Below, piece after piece: positions 34,277 to 45,689 of a stretch of 64,000 nt of DNA. This DNA comes from Dryomyza anilis. Lineage: Eukaryota; Arthropoda; Insecta; Diptera; Dryomyzidae. The translations under genes and the position numbers were made by a program. Position 1 is the stretch's first letter. Each line of letters begins with the position of its first letter. The notes under the pieces were generated by a model. That model did not search any database. It saw only the letters and a list, made by a program, of their open reading frames with translations, and was not told the origin of the DNA. The stretch spans positions 23,536,617-23,600,616 of the forward strand of contig OX638132.1 in assembly GCA_951804985.1 (NCBI GenBank), written 5' to 3'.

Positions 34277-35837
34277 CAGTGGCGTATTTACAGGGTGAGG
34301 ACCCTGCTCGCCCGAATTGGCATAAAATTAAACTTAAAATGTTGTGTAAATTTTACATTTTAAAAAATCAATAAACATCAATATTTTATTTAAAAAAAAC
34401 TTTAATTTAGTGTCTTGATATGAAGAGTCTTGGTATGAAATGTCCTGGGTGATGTGTCTTTTGTGATGACGTGTCTTGGCATAAGTTGTCCATTGGTATG
34501 AGGTGTCTTGGTATGAGGTGTCTTGGTATGAGGTGTCTTGTTATGAGGTGTCCATTGGTATAAGATTTTCATTGGTATGAGGTGTCTTGGTATGAGGTGT
34601 CTTGGTATGAGGTGTCTTGCTATGAGGTGTACATTGGTATGAAATTGTTTGGTATGAGTTGTCCTTTGGTATGACATATCCATTGGTATGAGTTGTCTTG
34701 GTATGAGTTGTCCTGGTAAGACTTGTCTTTGTATGAAATGTCCTGGGTGATGTGTCTTTTGGGATGAAGTGTCTTGGCATGACTTGTCCATTGGTATGAT
34801 ATCTCCATTGGTATGAGGTGTCCATTGGTATGAGATTGGTATGAGATGGTATGAGATGTTCATTGGTATGAGGTGTCTTGGTATGAGGTGTCTTGGTATG
34901 AGGTGTCTTGGTATGAGGTGTCTTGGTATGAGGTGTCTTGCTATGAGGTGTACATTGGTAAGAAATTGTTTGGTATGGAGTTGTCCATTGGTATAATATG
35001 TCCATTGGTATGAGGAGTCTTGGTATGAGGTGTCCATTGGTATGAGAAGTTCATTGGTATGAGGTGTCTTGGTATGAGGTGTACATTGGTATGAAATTGT
35101 TTGGTGTGGAGTTGTCCTTTGGTATGACATGTCCATTGGTATGAGGAGTTTTGGTATAAAATGTCTTGATATGATGTGTCCAACGGTATGAGTTGTCTTG
35201 GTATGAGTTGTCCTGGTATGACTTGTCTTGGTATGAAATATTCTGGTATGAAATATTCTTGGTATGAGGTGTCTTGCTATGAGATGTACATTGGTATGAA
35301 ATCGTTTGGTATGAGTTGTCCTTTGGTATGACATGTCCATTGGTATGAGGAGGTTTGCTATAAAATGTCTTGATATGATGTGTCCATCGGAATGAGTTGT
35401 CTTGGTATGAGTTGTCCTGGTATGAATTGTCTTGTTATGAAATGTACCCGACCCGTTTCTAGAGAAAGTCAAAAATCTTGCATTTTTAAGTTCATGCTGT
35501 AGAAGACTTTATGACATTTTTTGGTCCAGTTATTCACACTTTAACTGTGATTAGACTGTCTGATAGAGCAATTTCACGTTTGAAATCATTACTATCATTA
35601 CAGTTTACTTTCATCATCACCAAAATGGACTTGTTGTATTTCGTGTTCATCGACAACATGTAATCTGTGTTCGAAAACTTCTCGCTATTTTAGAAAAATT
35701 AAAAAAAAAAGTGTATGTTATTGTGGACATGTAGCTACATAAAAACTTCTATAAAATATAATAATTTCATTTTATATTTCTCATCAAACGATACTAGGGA
35801 CCCAGCGCCCCCCATTTTTATCGTAAATATGCCACTG
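34277..35837. mobile_element. hAT-like non-autonomous element with 15-bp minisatellite
   Basis: The left end CAGTGGCGTATTTAC (34277) faces the complement of GTAAATATGCCACTG (35823-35837), with one mismatch in about 15 bp; CAGTGGCG-type ends are common in hAT elements. The interior from about 34400 to 35460 is a minisatellite. Eight-base flanks ('atttgtat', 'gtttctga') are not a clean duplication. Poly-A/T-rich spacers separate the array from both ends. Confidence 0.6.
34400..35465 (-). repeat. 15-bp minisatellite with 356-codon pseudo-ORF
   Basis: The unit on the plus strand is GGTATGAGGTGTCTT, with variants ending in CCATT, GTCCT or ACATT. Because 15 is divisible by three, the minus strand stays open for 356 codons, spelling repeats such as IPRHL, TKTPH or SYQ depending on frame. 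Three frames are open over long stretches, so the long frame is best explained by the repeat period, not by selection for protein. Confidence 0.7.
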
Positions 35838-37142
35838 GTTTCTGAGTAATACACGCAAAACGCATCATTGACACACATACAAAAATCGACACAAAATTGA
35901 TCATAATTTGCAGTAATTATTATGCTTTTTCAGCAAATTATTTGCTTATGTTGAGGCAGCTCTGCTATTTGGCTGCTCTGTTTGAACTGATATAATTATT
36001 GCAGCATTGATGATAGGCTAAATATTGCTGGCTGTCATGTTCGTTTGAATTTTGGTGGATGTTTTTCAGATGTGCACTTAAATAAATTTGATTTTACAAA
36101 TAATTGTTGTGGCAGTCTGCGTGATTTTCGATTTTAAATTCAAATATTTAGTGAATCTTCATAAAGAGCTATAGTAGTAGTGTGCATAAAGTATAATAAA
36201 GTGCATAAAATATAATAAAATAAAAAAATAATAAAAATATCAACAAAAAAATATATGCTGAATTTGTTAATATTTCCGCCATTCAAATGGAGACATTCAC
36301 ATCTCATTCGAACAACTAATTAACGGAGATGAGTTTAGAATGGAACTCCTAGAAATATTGGTTCCTGATCTGGTTGCATTATTTTTAAAGTACAGGTACC
36401 GGTTTCGTTTCTGGTTCCAACTCCGCTTCCGGTTCTACTCATTTCTTAACAACGATTTCGGTTTCGATTCTATTTCCTTGCGATTTCTGATAAACGGTTA
36501 GAAATTTTTGACTAAATTTTAATACAATCTGACTTATATATTTGACCACACAAGAAATGTATTCAAATTTAATGCATGTCAACTATTAAAATAATTTGTA
36601 ATCTGAAGTAGTATTAAATTCTAAAACAACTTGGAATATATTTTAATTGGCGAGGAAAAGAGAAACTTTTAATACAATGTATATTAAAAATAAAAGGATT
36701 TAATACATTATGGTATATAAGTTTTTGTATAAAAATTACACATTTTAGTATAACTTATATTCAATTTTAGTTCATATAAAATATTCTTAAAATATGAAAT
36801 TTTAATAAAAATGAAAAATGAATAGAAAAATAGACTTCTGCTGACTGAAGTACGTTTTTCCATTTCTCCACTTTTATAATATCGTTCTTGAACTATCTTC
36901 ACATGTAACAAATGCCCCCTTTATTAAATTAATTGGCACAGCGTTCATTCATTGTACTTTTTTAAATTTAAAAATAATTTTTAGTTATGATCCGTCATTT
37001 TGAACGAACAAAAAAGAGAAAGCAGAAAAATGACAGCATTTTAAAAATATTTATTCTTTACTGTGTTATATTGTATGACAAACTGTATTATTTTTTCAGA
37101 ACAGATAATAATGAGAGAGAAATATAGAGAGCACGTGTTTTT
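35838..37142. other. Unassigned AT-rich region
   Basis: A patch with GGTTCC/TTCCGG words lies near 36358-36480 and resembles the GGAACC repeat at 56870-57180. No gene. Confidence 0.4.
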
Positions 37143-37857
37143 TATACCCTACACTAAGAGTGAAAGGGTATATTAAGTTTGGTACAGCGTTTGTAACACA
37201 CAGAGGAAGCATCTCCGGTATGGAAAAGTACATATATTCTTGATCAGCATGACCACCTGAGTCGATTTAGCGATGTCCGTCTGTCCGTCTGTCTGTCAGT
37301 CTGTTGAAATCCCTACTACTTAAAAAATTGAAGAGTTAGATGAATGAAACTGATAACTAAGATTACTTATATACCTACGCTGTATGTGCGAAAAAATTGT
37401 TCGGTTTATTGTGACCTGTGATCTGACCATTTATATTCAAATACCTCATATAAAATTTACATCTACAGCTCAATTTTACTGTTTACGTGCTTAGGTAAAT
37501 TTTTTTGGTCAAATATAAATTGACTTCATGCGCAAATACATGAAGATAATGTTTTCCCGCGAAACGAATTGTGGTTCCCAAAAAAAAAAACGAAATTCGG
37601 TACACCTACCCATTTGTAAATATGGGTATCAAATGAATGGAAATTCTTCAGCGATTGAATGTTTGTAGTTATTTTCAGGATTCGTATACCCTGGTGACCT
37701 ATATATCACTTTGAATGGTAACCACACATATGTGTAGGGTATTTATAGTCGGCTTAGACCGACTATAATTTTGATAATCCTAACTATCATAATTACACCT
37801 ACTTTAAAATTTCCCATGTGATCTAACCTTCCCAACTGGTTTTAATTTAACTCCGAT
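37143..37857 (+). mobile_element. Family B element, full-length reference copy
   Basis: Begins 'tataccctacactaagag', core 'atattcttgatcagcatg', GTCY tract (37275-37303), conserved middle with 'caaatacctcatataaaa' and 'cctacccatttgtaaatat', then 'gtgtagggtattta', the perfect 9-bp hairpin TATAGTCGG/CCGACTATA (37745-37768) and end 'ccttcccaactggt'. Non-coding, Helentron/mini-me-like. Confidence 0.7.
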
Positions 37858-37944
37858 TTTTTTATTTTGTGCTTTTTTGGCCCAAAAAATATGTTGAACA
37901 TTTTTCTTTTTCGCACATTGTTGTTTTGTCTACCAAACAGTTTT

Positions 37945-38113
37945 TATACCTCTACACCTAAGAGGTACAGGGTATATTAACTTTGTGCATATATTGTAAC
38001 GCCCCTTAGGAAGCGTGTCCGTTATGGAAAAGTATATATATTCTTGATCAGCATCACTACCCGAGTCCGTTTAGCCATGTCCGTCTATCTGTCTGTCTGT
38101 CCGTCTGTCTGTC

Positions 38114-38146
<33 letters not shown>

Positions 38147-38823
38147 TGCTGTCTTGCTATCCGAATACAGAATACAAATTGAGAAATACTGATCAGAATG
38201 CGATGAAATTTCGTCTCAATATATTTTAGCCAAAAATAGGAAATAAGTTTGAAAATGAGCCAAATCGGTCAACGGACACGCCCACCTCCCATACAAGTCA
38301 CTTTTATATAACTCTTTAGGAACAAATAACTCGAAAAGTATTCGAGATATAGGTATGAAATTTAAAACATATTGTTATAATTTACCTAAAAATATGCGGT
38401 TCAAAAATGGGCGTTATCCGCTCACTTTTTTTTTCATTATTTCCCGGGTTTTCATAGTGAAAATTTGATCCGTAAATTATTAAAATCAATTCTATGAAAT
38501 ATTAGCCTTTCAACATTTTAAATATAGACGTTGTCCGCCCAATTACATGTTTTTATTTTTTTTAATAGTTTTTTATACTTTTATATATTTTTTTTAATTT
38601 ATGGGGATATAAGACGTAAATTTCTGATTTATGAATAATATTCTGAGGGTGGGGAGGTTCAGCATAATTAAAAACTTTAAAATTAAGGTATGCAATTAAA
38701 TATCCCACATTAATATCCCCACCAAAGGTGTAGGGTATTCCATAGTCGGGCCCGACCGACTATAAAAATCCGCTCTATGTGACCGAACTTACCCATGTGA
38801 ACTAACTTTCCCAACTCGTTTTT
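37945..38823 (+). mobile_element. Family A element, full-length
   Basis: Follows family B after 88 bp in the same orientation. It has the same landmarks as 8581-9338, with a longer GTCT/GTCC tract (38080-38150), the hairpin and the end 'cccaactcg'. It abuts a diverged copy of repeat F. Confidence 0.7.
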
Positions 38824-38959
38824 TTTTAAATTTAGATATTTCTTTTAACTTAATATTTCATTCAACTTAGTTTAATATTAGCAATGTATTTAAAATATTG
38901 TTGGTATAATTTATTGGTTTTATTAATTACTAATCCAATTTTTGTTTAAATGTTACTCT

Positions 38960-39755
38960 AGAAAATTTTCAAAATTCAAAACTCAAGATATAGCAAGTCA
39001 CATTCGTCGAATTTGAGCACTCAAAGGACGTGAATGGACCTGGCGATCTTTTAAAACAATTTCAGTTGGCGACATCCTTTATGGATCAAAAATTGTAAGT
39101 TATTTTTGCTTAATTATTTAATGGACATTAAATGGATTAGTAAATAATTATTATTGTTACAAAAAATTTAAAAAGATGTTGTGAATTAAATACGTTGCTA
39201 AATTTATTTTACTTTGATTTGATTTTATTTAATTTAATATTAATTTAAAAATATTGCTTATCTAACGTAATAATTTAATGAATAATTAAACTTAAATTTA
39301 ACTTAAATAGCTATGTAATTTTGTTTAAATCTAATTTTTATACATAATTTTAATGTGTTATTTAGACATAATGTCTTATTTTAAATTAAGAAATAATGTT
39401 ATGTGAATATAAAGATTTACTTATGAAAATAACTATAACTAATCTTTAACATAGAAGAGGAGTGACATGTATGAGGGCAAATTACAACTGATAGATAGGT
39501 ATGGAACAAATTAGGGGCTATTGTAATAATGCGGTCGTACAATATCCATGGTCAGAGTAATCTGAAAGGGGAGGGCAAAGACCAGAGTGTCACAACATCT
39601 TGACACCTTTGTATGTGTTTTTTAAAGTAAAACGACAGCATTAGATTTGAGTTGAGTTAATAATAGCAATAAGAAAATTGATGAAATTTTGTTTATGAAC
39701 CTGTTCAAAGACCCATCCTTAGCCGGGACAAATTGAACTGGCAGGTTTTGTAACA
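38960..39755 (+). repeat. Unknown dispersed repeat F, copy 2
   Basis: Same order of words as copy 1 at 28240-29083, ending 'gcaggttttgtaaca'. Overall moderate identity with many indels, so an old family. Confidence 0.5.
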
Positions 39756-40444
39756 GTGTATTAAATTTTAATACCGATTTGATTACAAACATTTTTAATA
39801 TTTGGGAATGTATACATTTTAATTCAAAATGTATTAAAAAAGTCTGTAATACAATTCATGGATTAAAAAGAATTAAACCGTGTAGGAACTAATACCCTAT
39901 GGAATATCGGTTCCGGTTCAAGTTAAATTATATGGGTTCCGGTTTAGGCTCTTGATCTACACAATTCTAGTAGAATAAAGGTCGAAAACCGTGATCGGAA
40001 CAAAATCAACAAATCATTAGCAAAATACAATAATTCTGCTAAGTTATTCGATACTCCAAATAACTTTGTTGCTTTATTGATTTTAATTTTTAACATTTCT
40101 CGCACGCTCTAATTTATGAACAAGATACGATATTAAACGCTCATTACATGGATATCGCAATATATTTCGAAACCAAAGTAAAGTTTGATTATTTTTCTTT
40201 TCGATATCGATTAGTTTTCGTAAAATGCTTTGTATCTACCTACCAATTAGACGTTCGATATCGCTATGGTAACGGTTTTGATATCGTTTGAGTTATCCTG
40301 CATTTCTGTACGATTTCGTACCGATATCAAACAAAATGGCATACTGGGTCAAAAGTAGTATTCTATATCACCGTAGTACAAAAATCAAAAAAATTTTGCA
40401 CACTTAAAAACCAGTCCAATGATATGTGCGTTCACCGTTTTTCT
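39756..40444. other. Unassigned AT-rich region
   Basis: Includes a small GGTTCCGGTT patch near 39900-39950. 'gatatcg'-type words recur near 40140-40330. Confidence 0.4.
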
Positions 40445-41062
40445 GGATCAATCCGTTTGCGGTTTTAAATTGCATTTTAAATGCAAGTATGTACCATATT
40501 TTGAAATAATTTCAAAAAATATATTTTTTGCGTCACTTTCAAAAAGAATTGAATGCATATTGTAGCAGAAATCCCATTGATCGTGAATTCGAAAACCGAT
40601 TCGCGACATCAATTCGCATCCGGGTTTTACTTGCATTTGAAGTGCAATAGCAAATCACTTTGTAATATTTAGAAAAAATTATATTTTTTTGCGTTACTTT
40701 TGAAAACAAAAGATGGGATCTTGTAGCAGAAGTCTCACAAATAATGAATTCGAAAACCGCTTTGCGATATCAATTCCTTTGCGTGTTTTACATGCAATTA
40801 AAATGCAATTACATATCACTTTTTAATATTTAGAAAATTTTATATTTTTTTGCGTCACTTTTAAAAACCATAGATGAGATCTTGTAGAAGAAACCTACAG
40901 ATGATGAAGTCGAAAATCGCTTTGCGATATCAATTCCTATTCGAGTTTTACATGCATTTGAATTGCATATCACTTTTTAATATTTAGAAAATTTTATATT
41001 TTTTTGCGTCACTTTTAAAAACCATGGATGGGATCTTGTAGCAGAATCCTCATAGATGATGA
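40445..41062 (+). repeat. Satellite-like tandem array, units of about 154-161 bp
   Basis: The word 'gcgtcactttTaaaaa' recurs at 40530, 40691, 40852 and 41006, with 'cgaaaaccg', 'cgatatcaattcc' and 'catgcaatt' words in the same order in each unit. About four units, the last truncated. Later units are more alike than the first. Confidence 0.7.
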
Positions 41063-41809
41063 ACTTTCTCTTTTTTTATAATCTTTTTTTCATTTATTTT
41101 CAAATTATTTCTTTTATTTATAAGTTTATTTAATTGTTCATGCTTTTACTTCTTACATATTCTACTAACTACTAGTCTACATTAAAAGGTCGAAAATTCC
41201 CAAAAATTAACCCTACTCTAGTACTTACTATGTAGCGGCGCTGAGCAATAAAGTGCACCGTAATAAATGCATGCAGGAAACGAAAATCAATTCGATTTCA
41301 ATTGAAATTAATTTCTTTTTAGGCCGTCAGCTGGCAGGCAAGTTTTTGGGCCGTCGACCAGAACAATAAGAACAACTCTTTGGCATGATTTTCTGACATC
41401 AATTGTTGCAAAATACAATTTTAACAAATTAATTGGCTGCAATAAATCGTGTGCTGTGCAGAACACCGCATAAAATAGGTGCAAACACTGTGCAAGAATT
41501 AAATAAAACCTGCTGATAATGTGATTTTCGATTTCTAAAATGTAGGTAGCACAATATACAGTCAATTGTATGTGTGGCTATGTGTTAGTGTAAATACTAC
41601 ATAATTTATTTCTACCTCTCCACTGAAACTCAACACCTGCATTTAAATTACGAGTTTTTCATTTCAAATGAACGAAACAAATTCATTTCTTGAATTTCCT
41701 GAATTTCTTTAGTGCCATAATTTGTATTTCGCCGCGATAAGCATTTGAGTATAGAGCTGTGTATCTACATATGCGTGTGTGTGCTCACACCCAGCGGTCC
41801 GGGAACTAA
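41063..41809. other. Unassigned region
   Basis: No supported gene. An 85-codon minus-strand frame (41308-41565) has no recognisable motif. Confidence 0.35.
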
Positions 41810-41817
41810 GCTCATTT

Positions 41818-41953
41818 AAAATATAACAATGAAAAAGTCTATCACCGCTTAGTACGACAACCATCTAAACTTATTCTTTGGACGGATCAAATTCCGAATC
41901 AATTCCAAATGAATAGGCATATGATGAGAAACGAGTTAATTATCCTGTCATGA
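41818..41953 (+). pseudogene. ORF1 C-terminal remnant of LOA-like element
   Basis: This frame is open across the element start to the TGA at 41951-41953, which overlaps the ORF2 ATG as ATGA (41950-41953). The tail includes VYHRLVRQPSKLILWTD. ORF1 of this family encodes a nucleic-acid-binding Gag-like protein with CCHC knuckles, which are absent here because of 5' truncation. The ATGA overlap suggests termination-reinitiation of ORF2 translation. Confidence 0.55.
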
Positions 41954-44900
41954 TATTTACTCAGATAAATCTGCAACATTCTAAAGCTGCTACCGCTTTA
42001 CTAGGTAAGCGGCTCTTCATGTTGCATACATTACCTCACATCACAGCTATTCAAGAACCATGGGTGTATAACAAACGCATCTGTGGTCTTAGTGAACTAC
42101 GTGGTGAAACCATACTATACGATGAGCAAGCCGCAAGGCCTAGAAGCTGTCTTATAGTATCGAAACACTTTGCTGTCACTAAGTTAACCCAATTCTGTGG
42201 GCAAGACCTGCTGGCAGCAAAAGTGAGCTATGAAAGCGATAGTGGATGGAAACATCTGATTGTCGCCTCAGGCTACTTCCCCTATGACTCACTACTGCCT
42301 CCTCCGCCAAAGGCAATTGTTGAGCTCATAGAGTACTGTGATCTTAAGGAGACCGGCCTTATTCTTTGCTGTGACGCTAATGCTCAACACACTGTGTGGG
42401 GCAGCAGTAAATGCAACGCGCGAGGTACCAGACTCCTTGACTTCATCATGACCTCCAATCTGAACATTCACAACACTGGTAATAAACCCACTTTTGTGAC
42501 TGCTAGAAGACAGGAAGTGATTGACCTTACTTTGTCTAACTGTAGACTGAGAGAGTCAATCTTTAACTGGAAGGTTCTTAAAGAAGATTCTTTATCGGAC
42601 CACAGGTATATCGAGTTTCATACTGACCGAGAGGTGCTGCCCTCTATGACGGTAAGAAACCCCAGAAAAACGAACTGGGCACGCTTCAGACATGAACTTG
42701 AGAATTCCCTCAATATTCCTGTCAGAATTCGTACCAAAGAAAGTATTGAGACGTCCGTTCAAGTTATGAACGATGTCATAAATTCTAGTTTTGTACGAAC
42801 ATGTCCGGTGCGAAAAACGTTATCTAGACCTCCCGTTCCTTGGTGGAACGCTTGTCTTGAAACCTTGCGCAAGGATTCCAGAAAGCTTCTAAATAGGGCC
42901 CTAAGGAGCAACTTAGACTCTGACTGGTTTCTTTATCGAGCTAAGCAGAAAGAGTATAAGAAACGAATTCGTAAATCGAAAAGTGTTTCCTATAAAGACT
43001 TCTGCAGTAGCATCGAATCCTGCAGTGAGACTAGCAGATTGGTCAAGTTTCTTAAAAGAGACCGAACTGCTCGACTGGACTCACTGCGGAGACCTGATGG
43101 CTCGTATACTGAGTCTAAGACAGAGGCACTCAGTGTCCTAGTTGAGACTCACTTTCCGGGAAATCAAATCCACATAGGGCCACTTTGTAATCCCAGCACT
43201 GGGGACTGCAATAACAACTCTAATGTGACAAAACATGACTGGCAGGTTGCCAGATTGGTTGTATACGATGAAGCTATCCAATACGCAGTGGCCTCTTTTG
43301 ATGGCTTCAAGTCACCTGGACCGGATGGCATCTACCCAGTCATGCTACAGGAAGGTATAACCCAATTGCTACCATGCCTAAAGAAGATCTTTAGAGCAAG
43401 TCTCGCATGGGCATACATTCCGACATCCTGGCGTTTAGTTAAAGTAGCCTTCATTCCTAAAGTTGGAAGAGTAGACTATTCCATAGCCAAGAGCTTCAGA
43501 CCCATTAGTATGATGTCCTTCATACTAAAGTGTCTAGAAAGACTAGTTGAGCTGCACATCAGAAAAACATCGCTGTCAAGGTACCCACTATCATCAAGAC
43601 AACATGCCTACCAACGTGGAAAATCCTGTGAAACAGCATTGCAACATCTGGTTGGCCGGATCGAGCATGCTTTTCAGAGGAAGATGTACGTGATGGGCAT
43701 ATTTGTTGACATCGAGGGTGCTTTTGATAATGCGACTTTTGATGGAATGTGTGACGCAGCTAGAAGGCATGGAATAGATGAAACATTGGTCAAATGGCTA
43801 AGGTCAATGCTAATGTTTAGGACCATCACTTCGGAGGCGGAGTGCGGTCAGTATATTATGGCAGGGGTGAATAGAGGTTGTCCTCAAGGAGGCGTTCTCT
43901 CCCCCCTGCTCTGGTGTATGCTGGTTGACTCTCTAGTCAACGATCTCGATGGACCAGGTGTCTATTCCCAGGCCTATGCAGATGATGTTGCCATTCTTGC
44001 CACAGGCTTTTCCCTCAATGAGGTCTGTGTTAAAACACAAAACTCGTTGAACCGAATTGACAGCTGGTGTACTGCAAACGGACTTTCCGTCAACCCTCAC
44101 AAAACAGGGATTGTTCTCTTCACTAGGAAAAGAATAATGACAGGATTATCTCTACCAGTACTTAAGGGTGTCACTATTCCTCTGTCTAACGAAGTAAAAT
44201 ATCTGGGCTTAACTCTAGATAGTAAACTACTTTGGACAAAACATGTTGAAAATAAAATTTCGCGAGCATTGAATGCCTTCTGGCAATGCAGAGGAATTTT
44301 TGGGAAGACATGGGGACTATCGCCGAGCAAAACCTTATGGATTTACACGGCAATGATAAGACCGATGATATCATATGCATCGGTAGTCTGGTGGAACAAG
44401 CTGTCGCGAAAATGCGTGACAACTAGTCTTGCCAAGATTCAGAGAACTGTGTGTCTGGGTGTTACGGGTGCCTTTCCCACTACACCTGGTCCAGCACTGA
44501 ATGCAATCTTAAACCTACCACCACTTGACATCTTCATCAGAGGCGAAGCCATGAAAGGCTGCTGGAGACTAAAACGAGGTGGTTTCTGGTTTAATGTTCC
44601 CTGGAATATCTCTGATATTGCACATGACACTCCATTAGACACCTGTCTACTGGAGATGCCCTCTGATGTAATGATAACAGAAATATTACCAAGACGAAAT
44701 TTTGAGGTCTGCCAACCTGACATTCAAGACTGGCTAACGCCTGACTGTGAGCCAGGTAGAGGGTCACACCGCATTTTCACAGACGGCTCCAGAACAGATC
44801 AGGGATCTGGTGCTGGAGTGTTTGTGGAACCGGATGACCGCAGACTTCACTTCGCCTTAGGCGACAATGCCTCGGTATTTCAAGCCGAAGTCTATGCTAT

Positions 44901-45600
44901 ACTTATGGCTATGGACTACATTGCGGATAATAGATGGCAGAACAGGGCTATATCAGTTTGCAGCGATAGTCAGGCTGCTCTTATGTCTTTGAACAACCAG
45001 GTCATCACATCCAAAATTGTACGTCAATGCAGATCACGTCTCAATTGTGTTGGTAAATACAATACACTGAAACTGATTTGGGTACCGGGCCATAAAGGAG
45101 TTTCGGGCAATGAAACATCTGACGAACTAGCACGTGCTGGATCTGAGGATAATCCATTTGGACCAGAACCTGTGCTTGGACTACCTGCATCTACGGGGAA
45201 ATTCGTCATCAGCTCTTGGGTCGCCTCCGCACACAACAGCAGATGGCTGAATGAGACGAAATGCAGATTCTCCAAGCTCATGACACCGACGATAACCAAA
45301 AGATCGGCCTCGTTTCTACTTTCCTTAAGTAGAAAGGAGTGCAGAAAACTGACGGGACTTCTAACGGGACACAACGCATGTGAAAAACACATGAACGCAA
45401 TCGGCCTGGCCGAAAGCGCCTTATGTTCTGCCTGCTACGAAGAAACTGGCACCACAGAGCACTATCTCTGTGACTGTCCAGCATTTTCTAGAATAAGAAG
45501 GCAGATCTTTGGCACAGACTTGATGAGAGAGGATCAGCTTCACTCTCTATCACACAATAGCCTTCTTAGATTCAATAATGAATCTAAGAAGTATCATTAA
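41950..45600 (+). CDS. ORF2: endonuclease, reverse transcriptase and RNase H of LOA-like LINE
   Basis: 1216 codons without interruption. The N-terminal apurinic-type endonuclease (about residues 1-230) shows QINLQHSKA, the catalytic Glu in IQEPW (E36), CDANAQHTVWGS (D142) and SDHR (D217, H218). The reverse transcriptase (about 460-760) shows FIPK, FRPIS, GCPQGGVLSPLLW and the catalytic YADD (676-679). RNase H follows with DGS (D945), AEVYA (E980), SDSQAA (D1006) and NETSDELA (D1058), a complete catalytic set. A C-terminal Cys-His cluster C-x2-C-x7-H lies near 1157-1175. This order, with RNase H, is that of the LOA/I group of fly LINEs; LOA over I or R1 is a judgement from overall look. It would nick DNA and reverse-transcribe its own RNA at the nick. 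The ATG at 41950 is chosen because it overlaps the ORF1 stop. Confidence 0.85.
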   Translation: MIFTQINLQHSKAATALLGKRLFMLHTLPHITAIQEPWVYNKRICGLSELRGETILYDEQAARPRSCLIVSKHFAVTKLTQFCGQDLLAAKVSYESDSGWKHLIVASGYFPYDSLLPPPPKAIVELIEYCDLKETGLILCCDANAQHTVWGSSKCNARGTRLLDFIMTSNLNIHNTGNKPTFVTARRQEVIDLTLSNCRLRESIFNWKVLKEDSLSDHRYIEFHTDREVLPSMTVRNPRKTNWARFRHELENSLNIPVRIRTKESIETSVQVMNDVINSSFVRTCPVRKTLSRPPVPWWNACLETLRKDSRKLLNRALRSNLDSDWFLYRAKQKEYKKRIRKSKSVSYKDFCSSIESCSETSRLVKFLKRDRTARLDSLRRPDGSYTESKTEALSVLVETHFPGNQIHIGPLCNPSTGDCNNNSNVTKHDWQVARLVVYDEAIQYAVASFDGFKSPGPDGIYPVMLQEGITQLLPCLKKIFRASLAWAYIPTSWRLVKVAFIPKVGRVDYSIAKSFRPISMMSFILKCLERLVELHIRKTSLSRYPLSSRQHAYQRGKSCETALQHLVGRIEHAFQRKMYVMGIFVDIEGAFDNATFDGMCDAARRHGIDETLVKWLRSMLMFRTITSEAECGQYIMAGVNRGCPQGGVLSPLLWCMLVDSLVNDLDGPGVYSQAYADDVAILATGFSLNEVCVKTQNSLNRIDSWCTANGLSVNPHKTGIVLFTRKRIMTGLSLPVLKGVTIPLSNEVKYLGLTLDSKLLWTKHVENKISRALNAFWQCRGIFGKTWGLSPSKTLWIYTAMIRPMISYASVVWWNKLSRKCVTTSLAKIQRTVCLGVTGAFPTTPGPALNAILNLPPLDIFIRGEAMKGCWRLKRGGFWFNVPWNISDIAHDTPLDTCLLEMPSDVMITEILPRRNFEVCQPDIQDWLTPDCEPGRGSHRIFTDGSRTDQGSGAGVFVEPDDRRLHFALGDNASVFQAEVYAILMAMDYIADNRWQNRAISVCSDSQAALMSLNNQVITSKIVRQCRSRLNCVGKYNTLKLIWVPGHKGVSGNETSDELARAGSEDNPFGPEPVLGLPASTGKFVISSWVASAHNSRWLNETKCRFSKLMTPTITKRSASFLLSLSRKECRKLTGLLTGHNACEKHMNAIGLAESALCSACYEETGTTEHYLCDCPAFSRIRRQIFGTDLMREDQLHSLSHNSLLRFNNESKKYH

Positions 45601-45689
45601 AAACCAGGGAACTGGGTCACAGCACAATGGATATAACCCTGTCTGAGTGCTGTGGCTCTATTTTTTATCCCACATTAAAAAAAAAAAAA
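45601..45689 (+). other. 3' untranslated region and poly-A of LOA-like element
   Basis: About 75 bp with 'tgagtgctgtggctct' followed by an A run starting 45677. Confidence 0.6.

Noticed and set aside
34402..35472. 356-codon minus-strand ORF as a repetitive protein gene
   Set aside because: It lies wholly in a 15-bp minisatellite; other frames are also open for long stretches, and there is no promoter or signal evidence.
28240..39755. The two F repeats as the LTRs of one 11.5-kb retrotransposon
   Set aside because: No gag, pol or integrase lies between them; the interval holds unrelated elements and the copies are too diverged.
44097..45484. Minus-strand ORFs opposite the LOA ORF2
   Set aside because: They are shadows of the intact plus-strand coding sequence.
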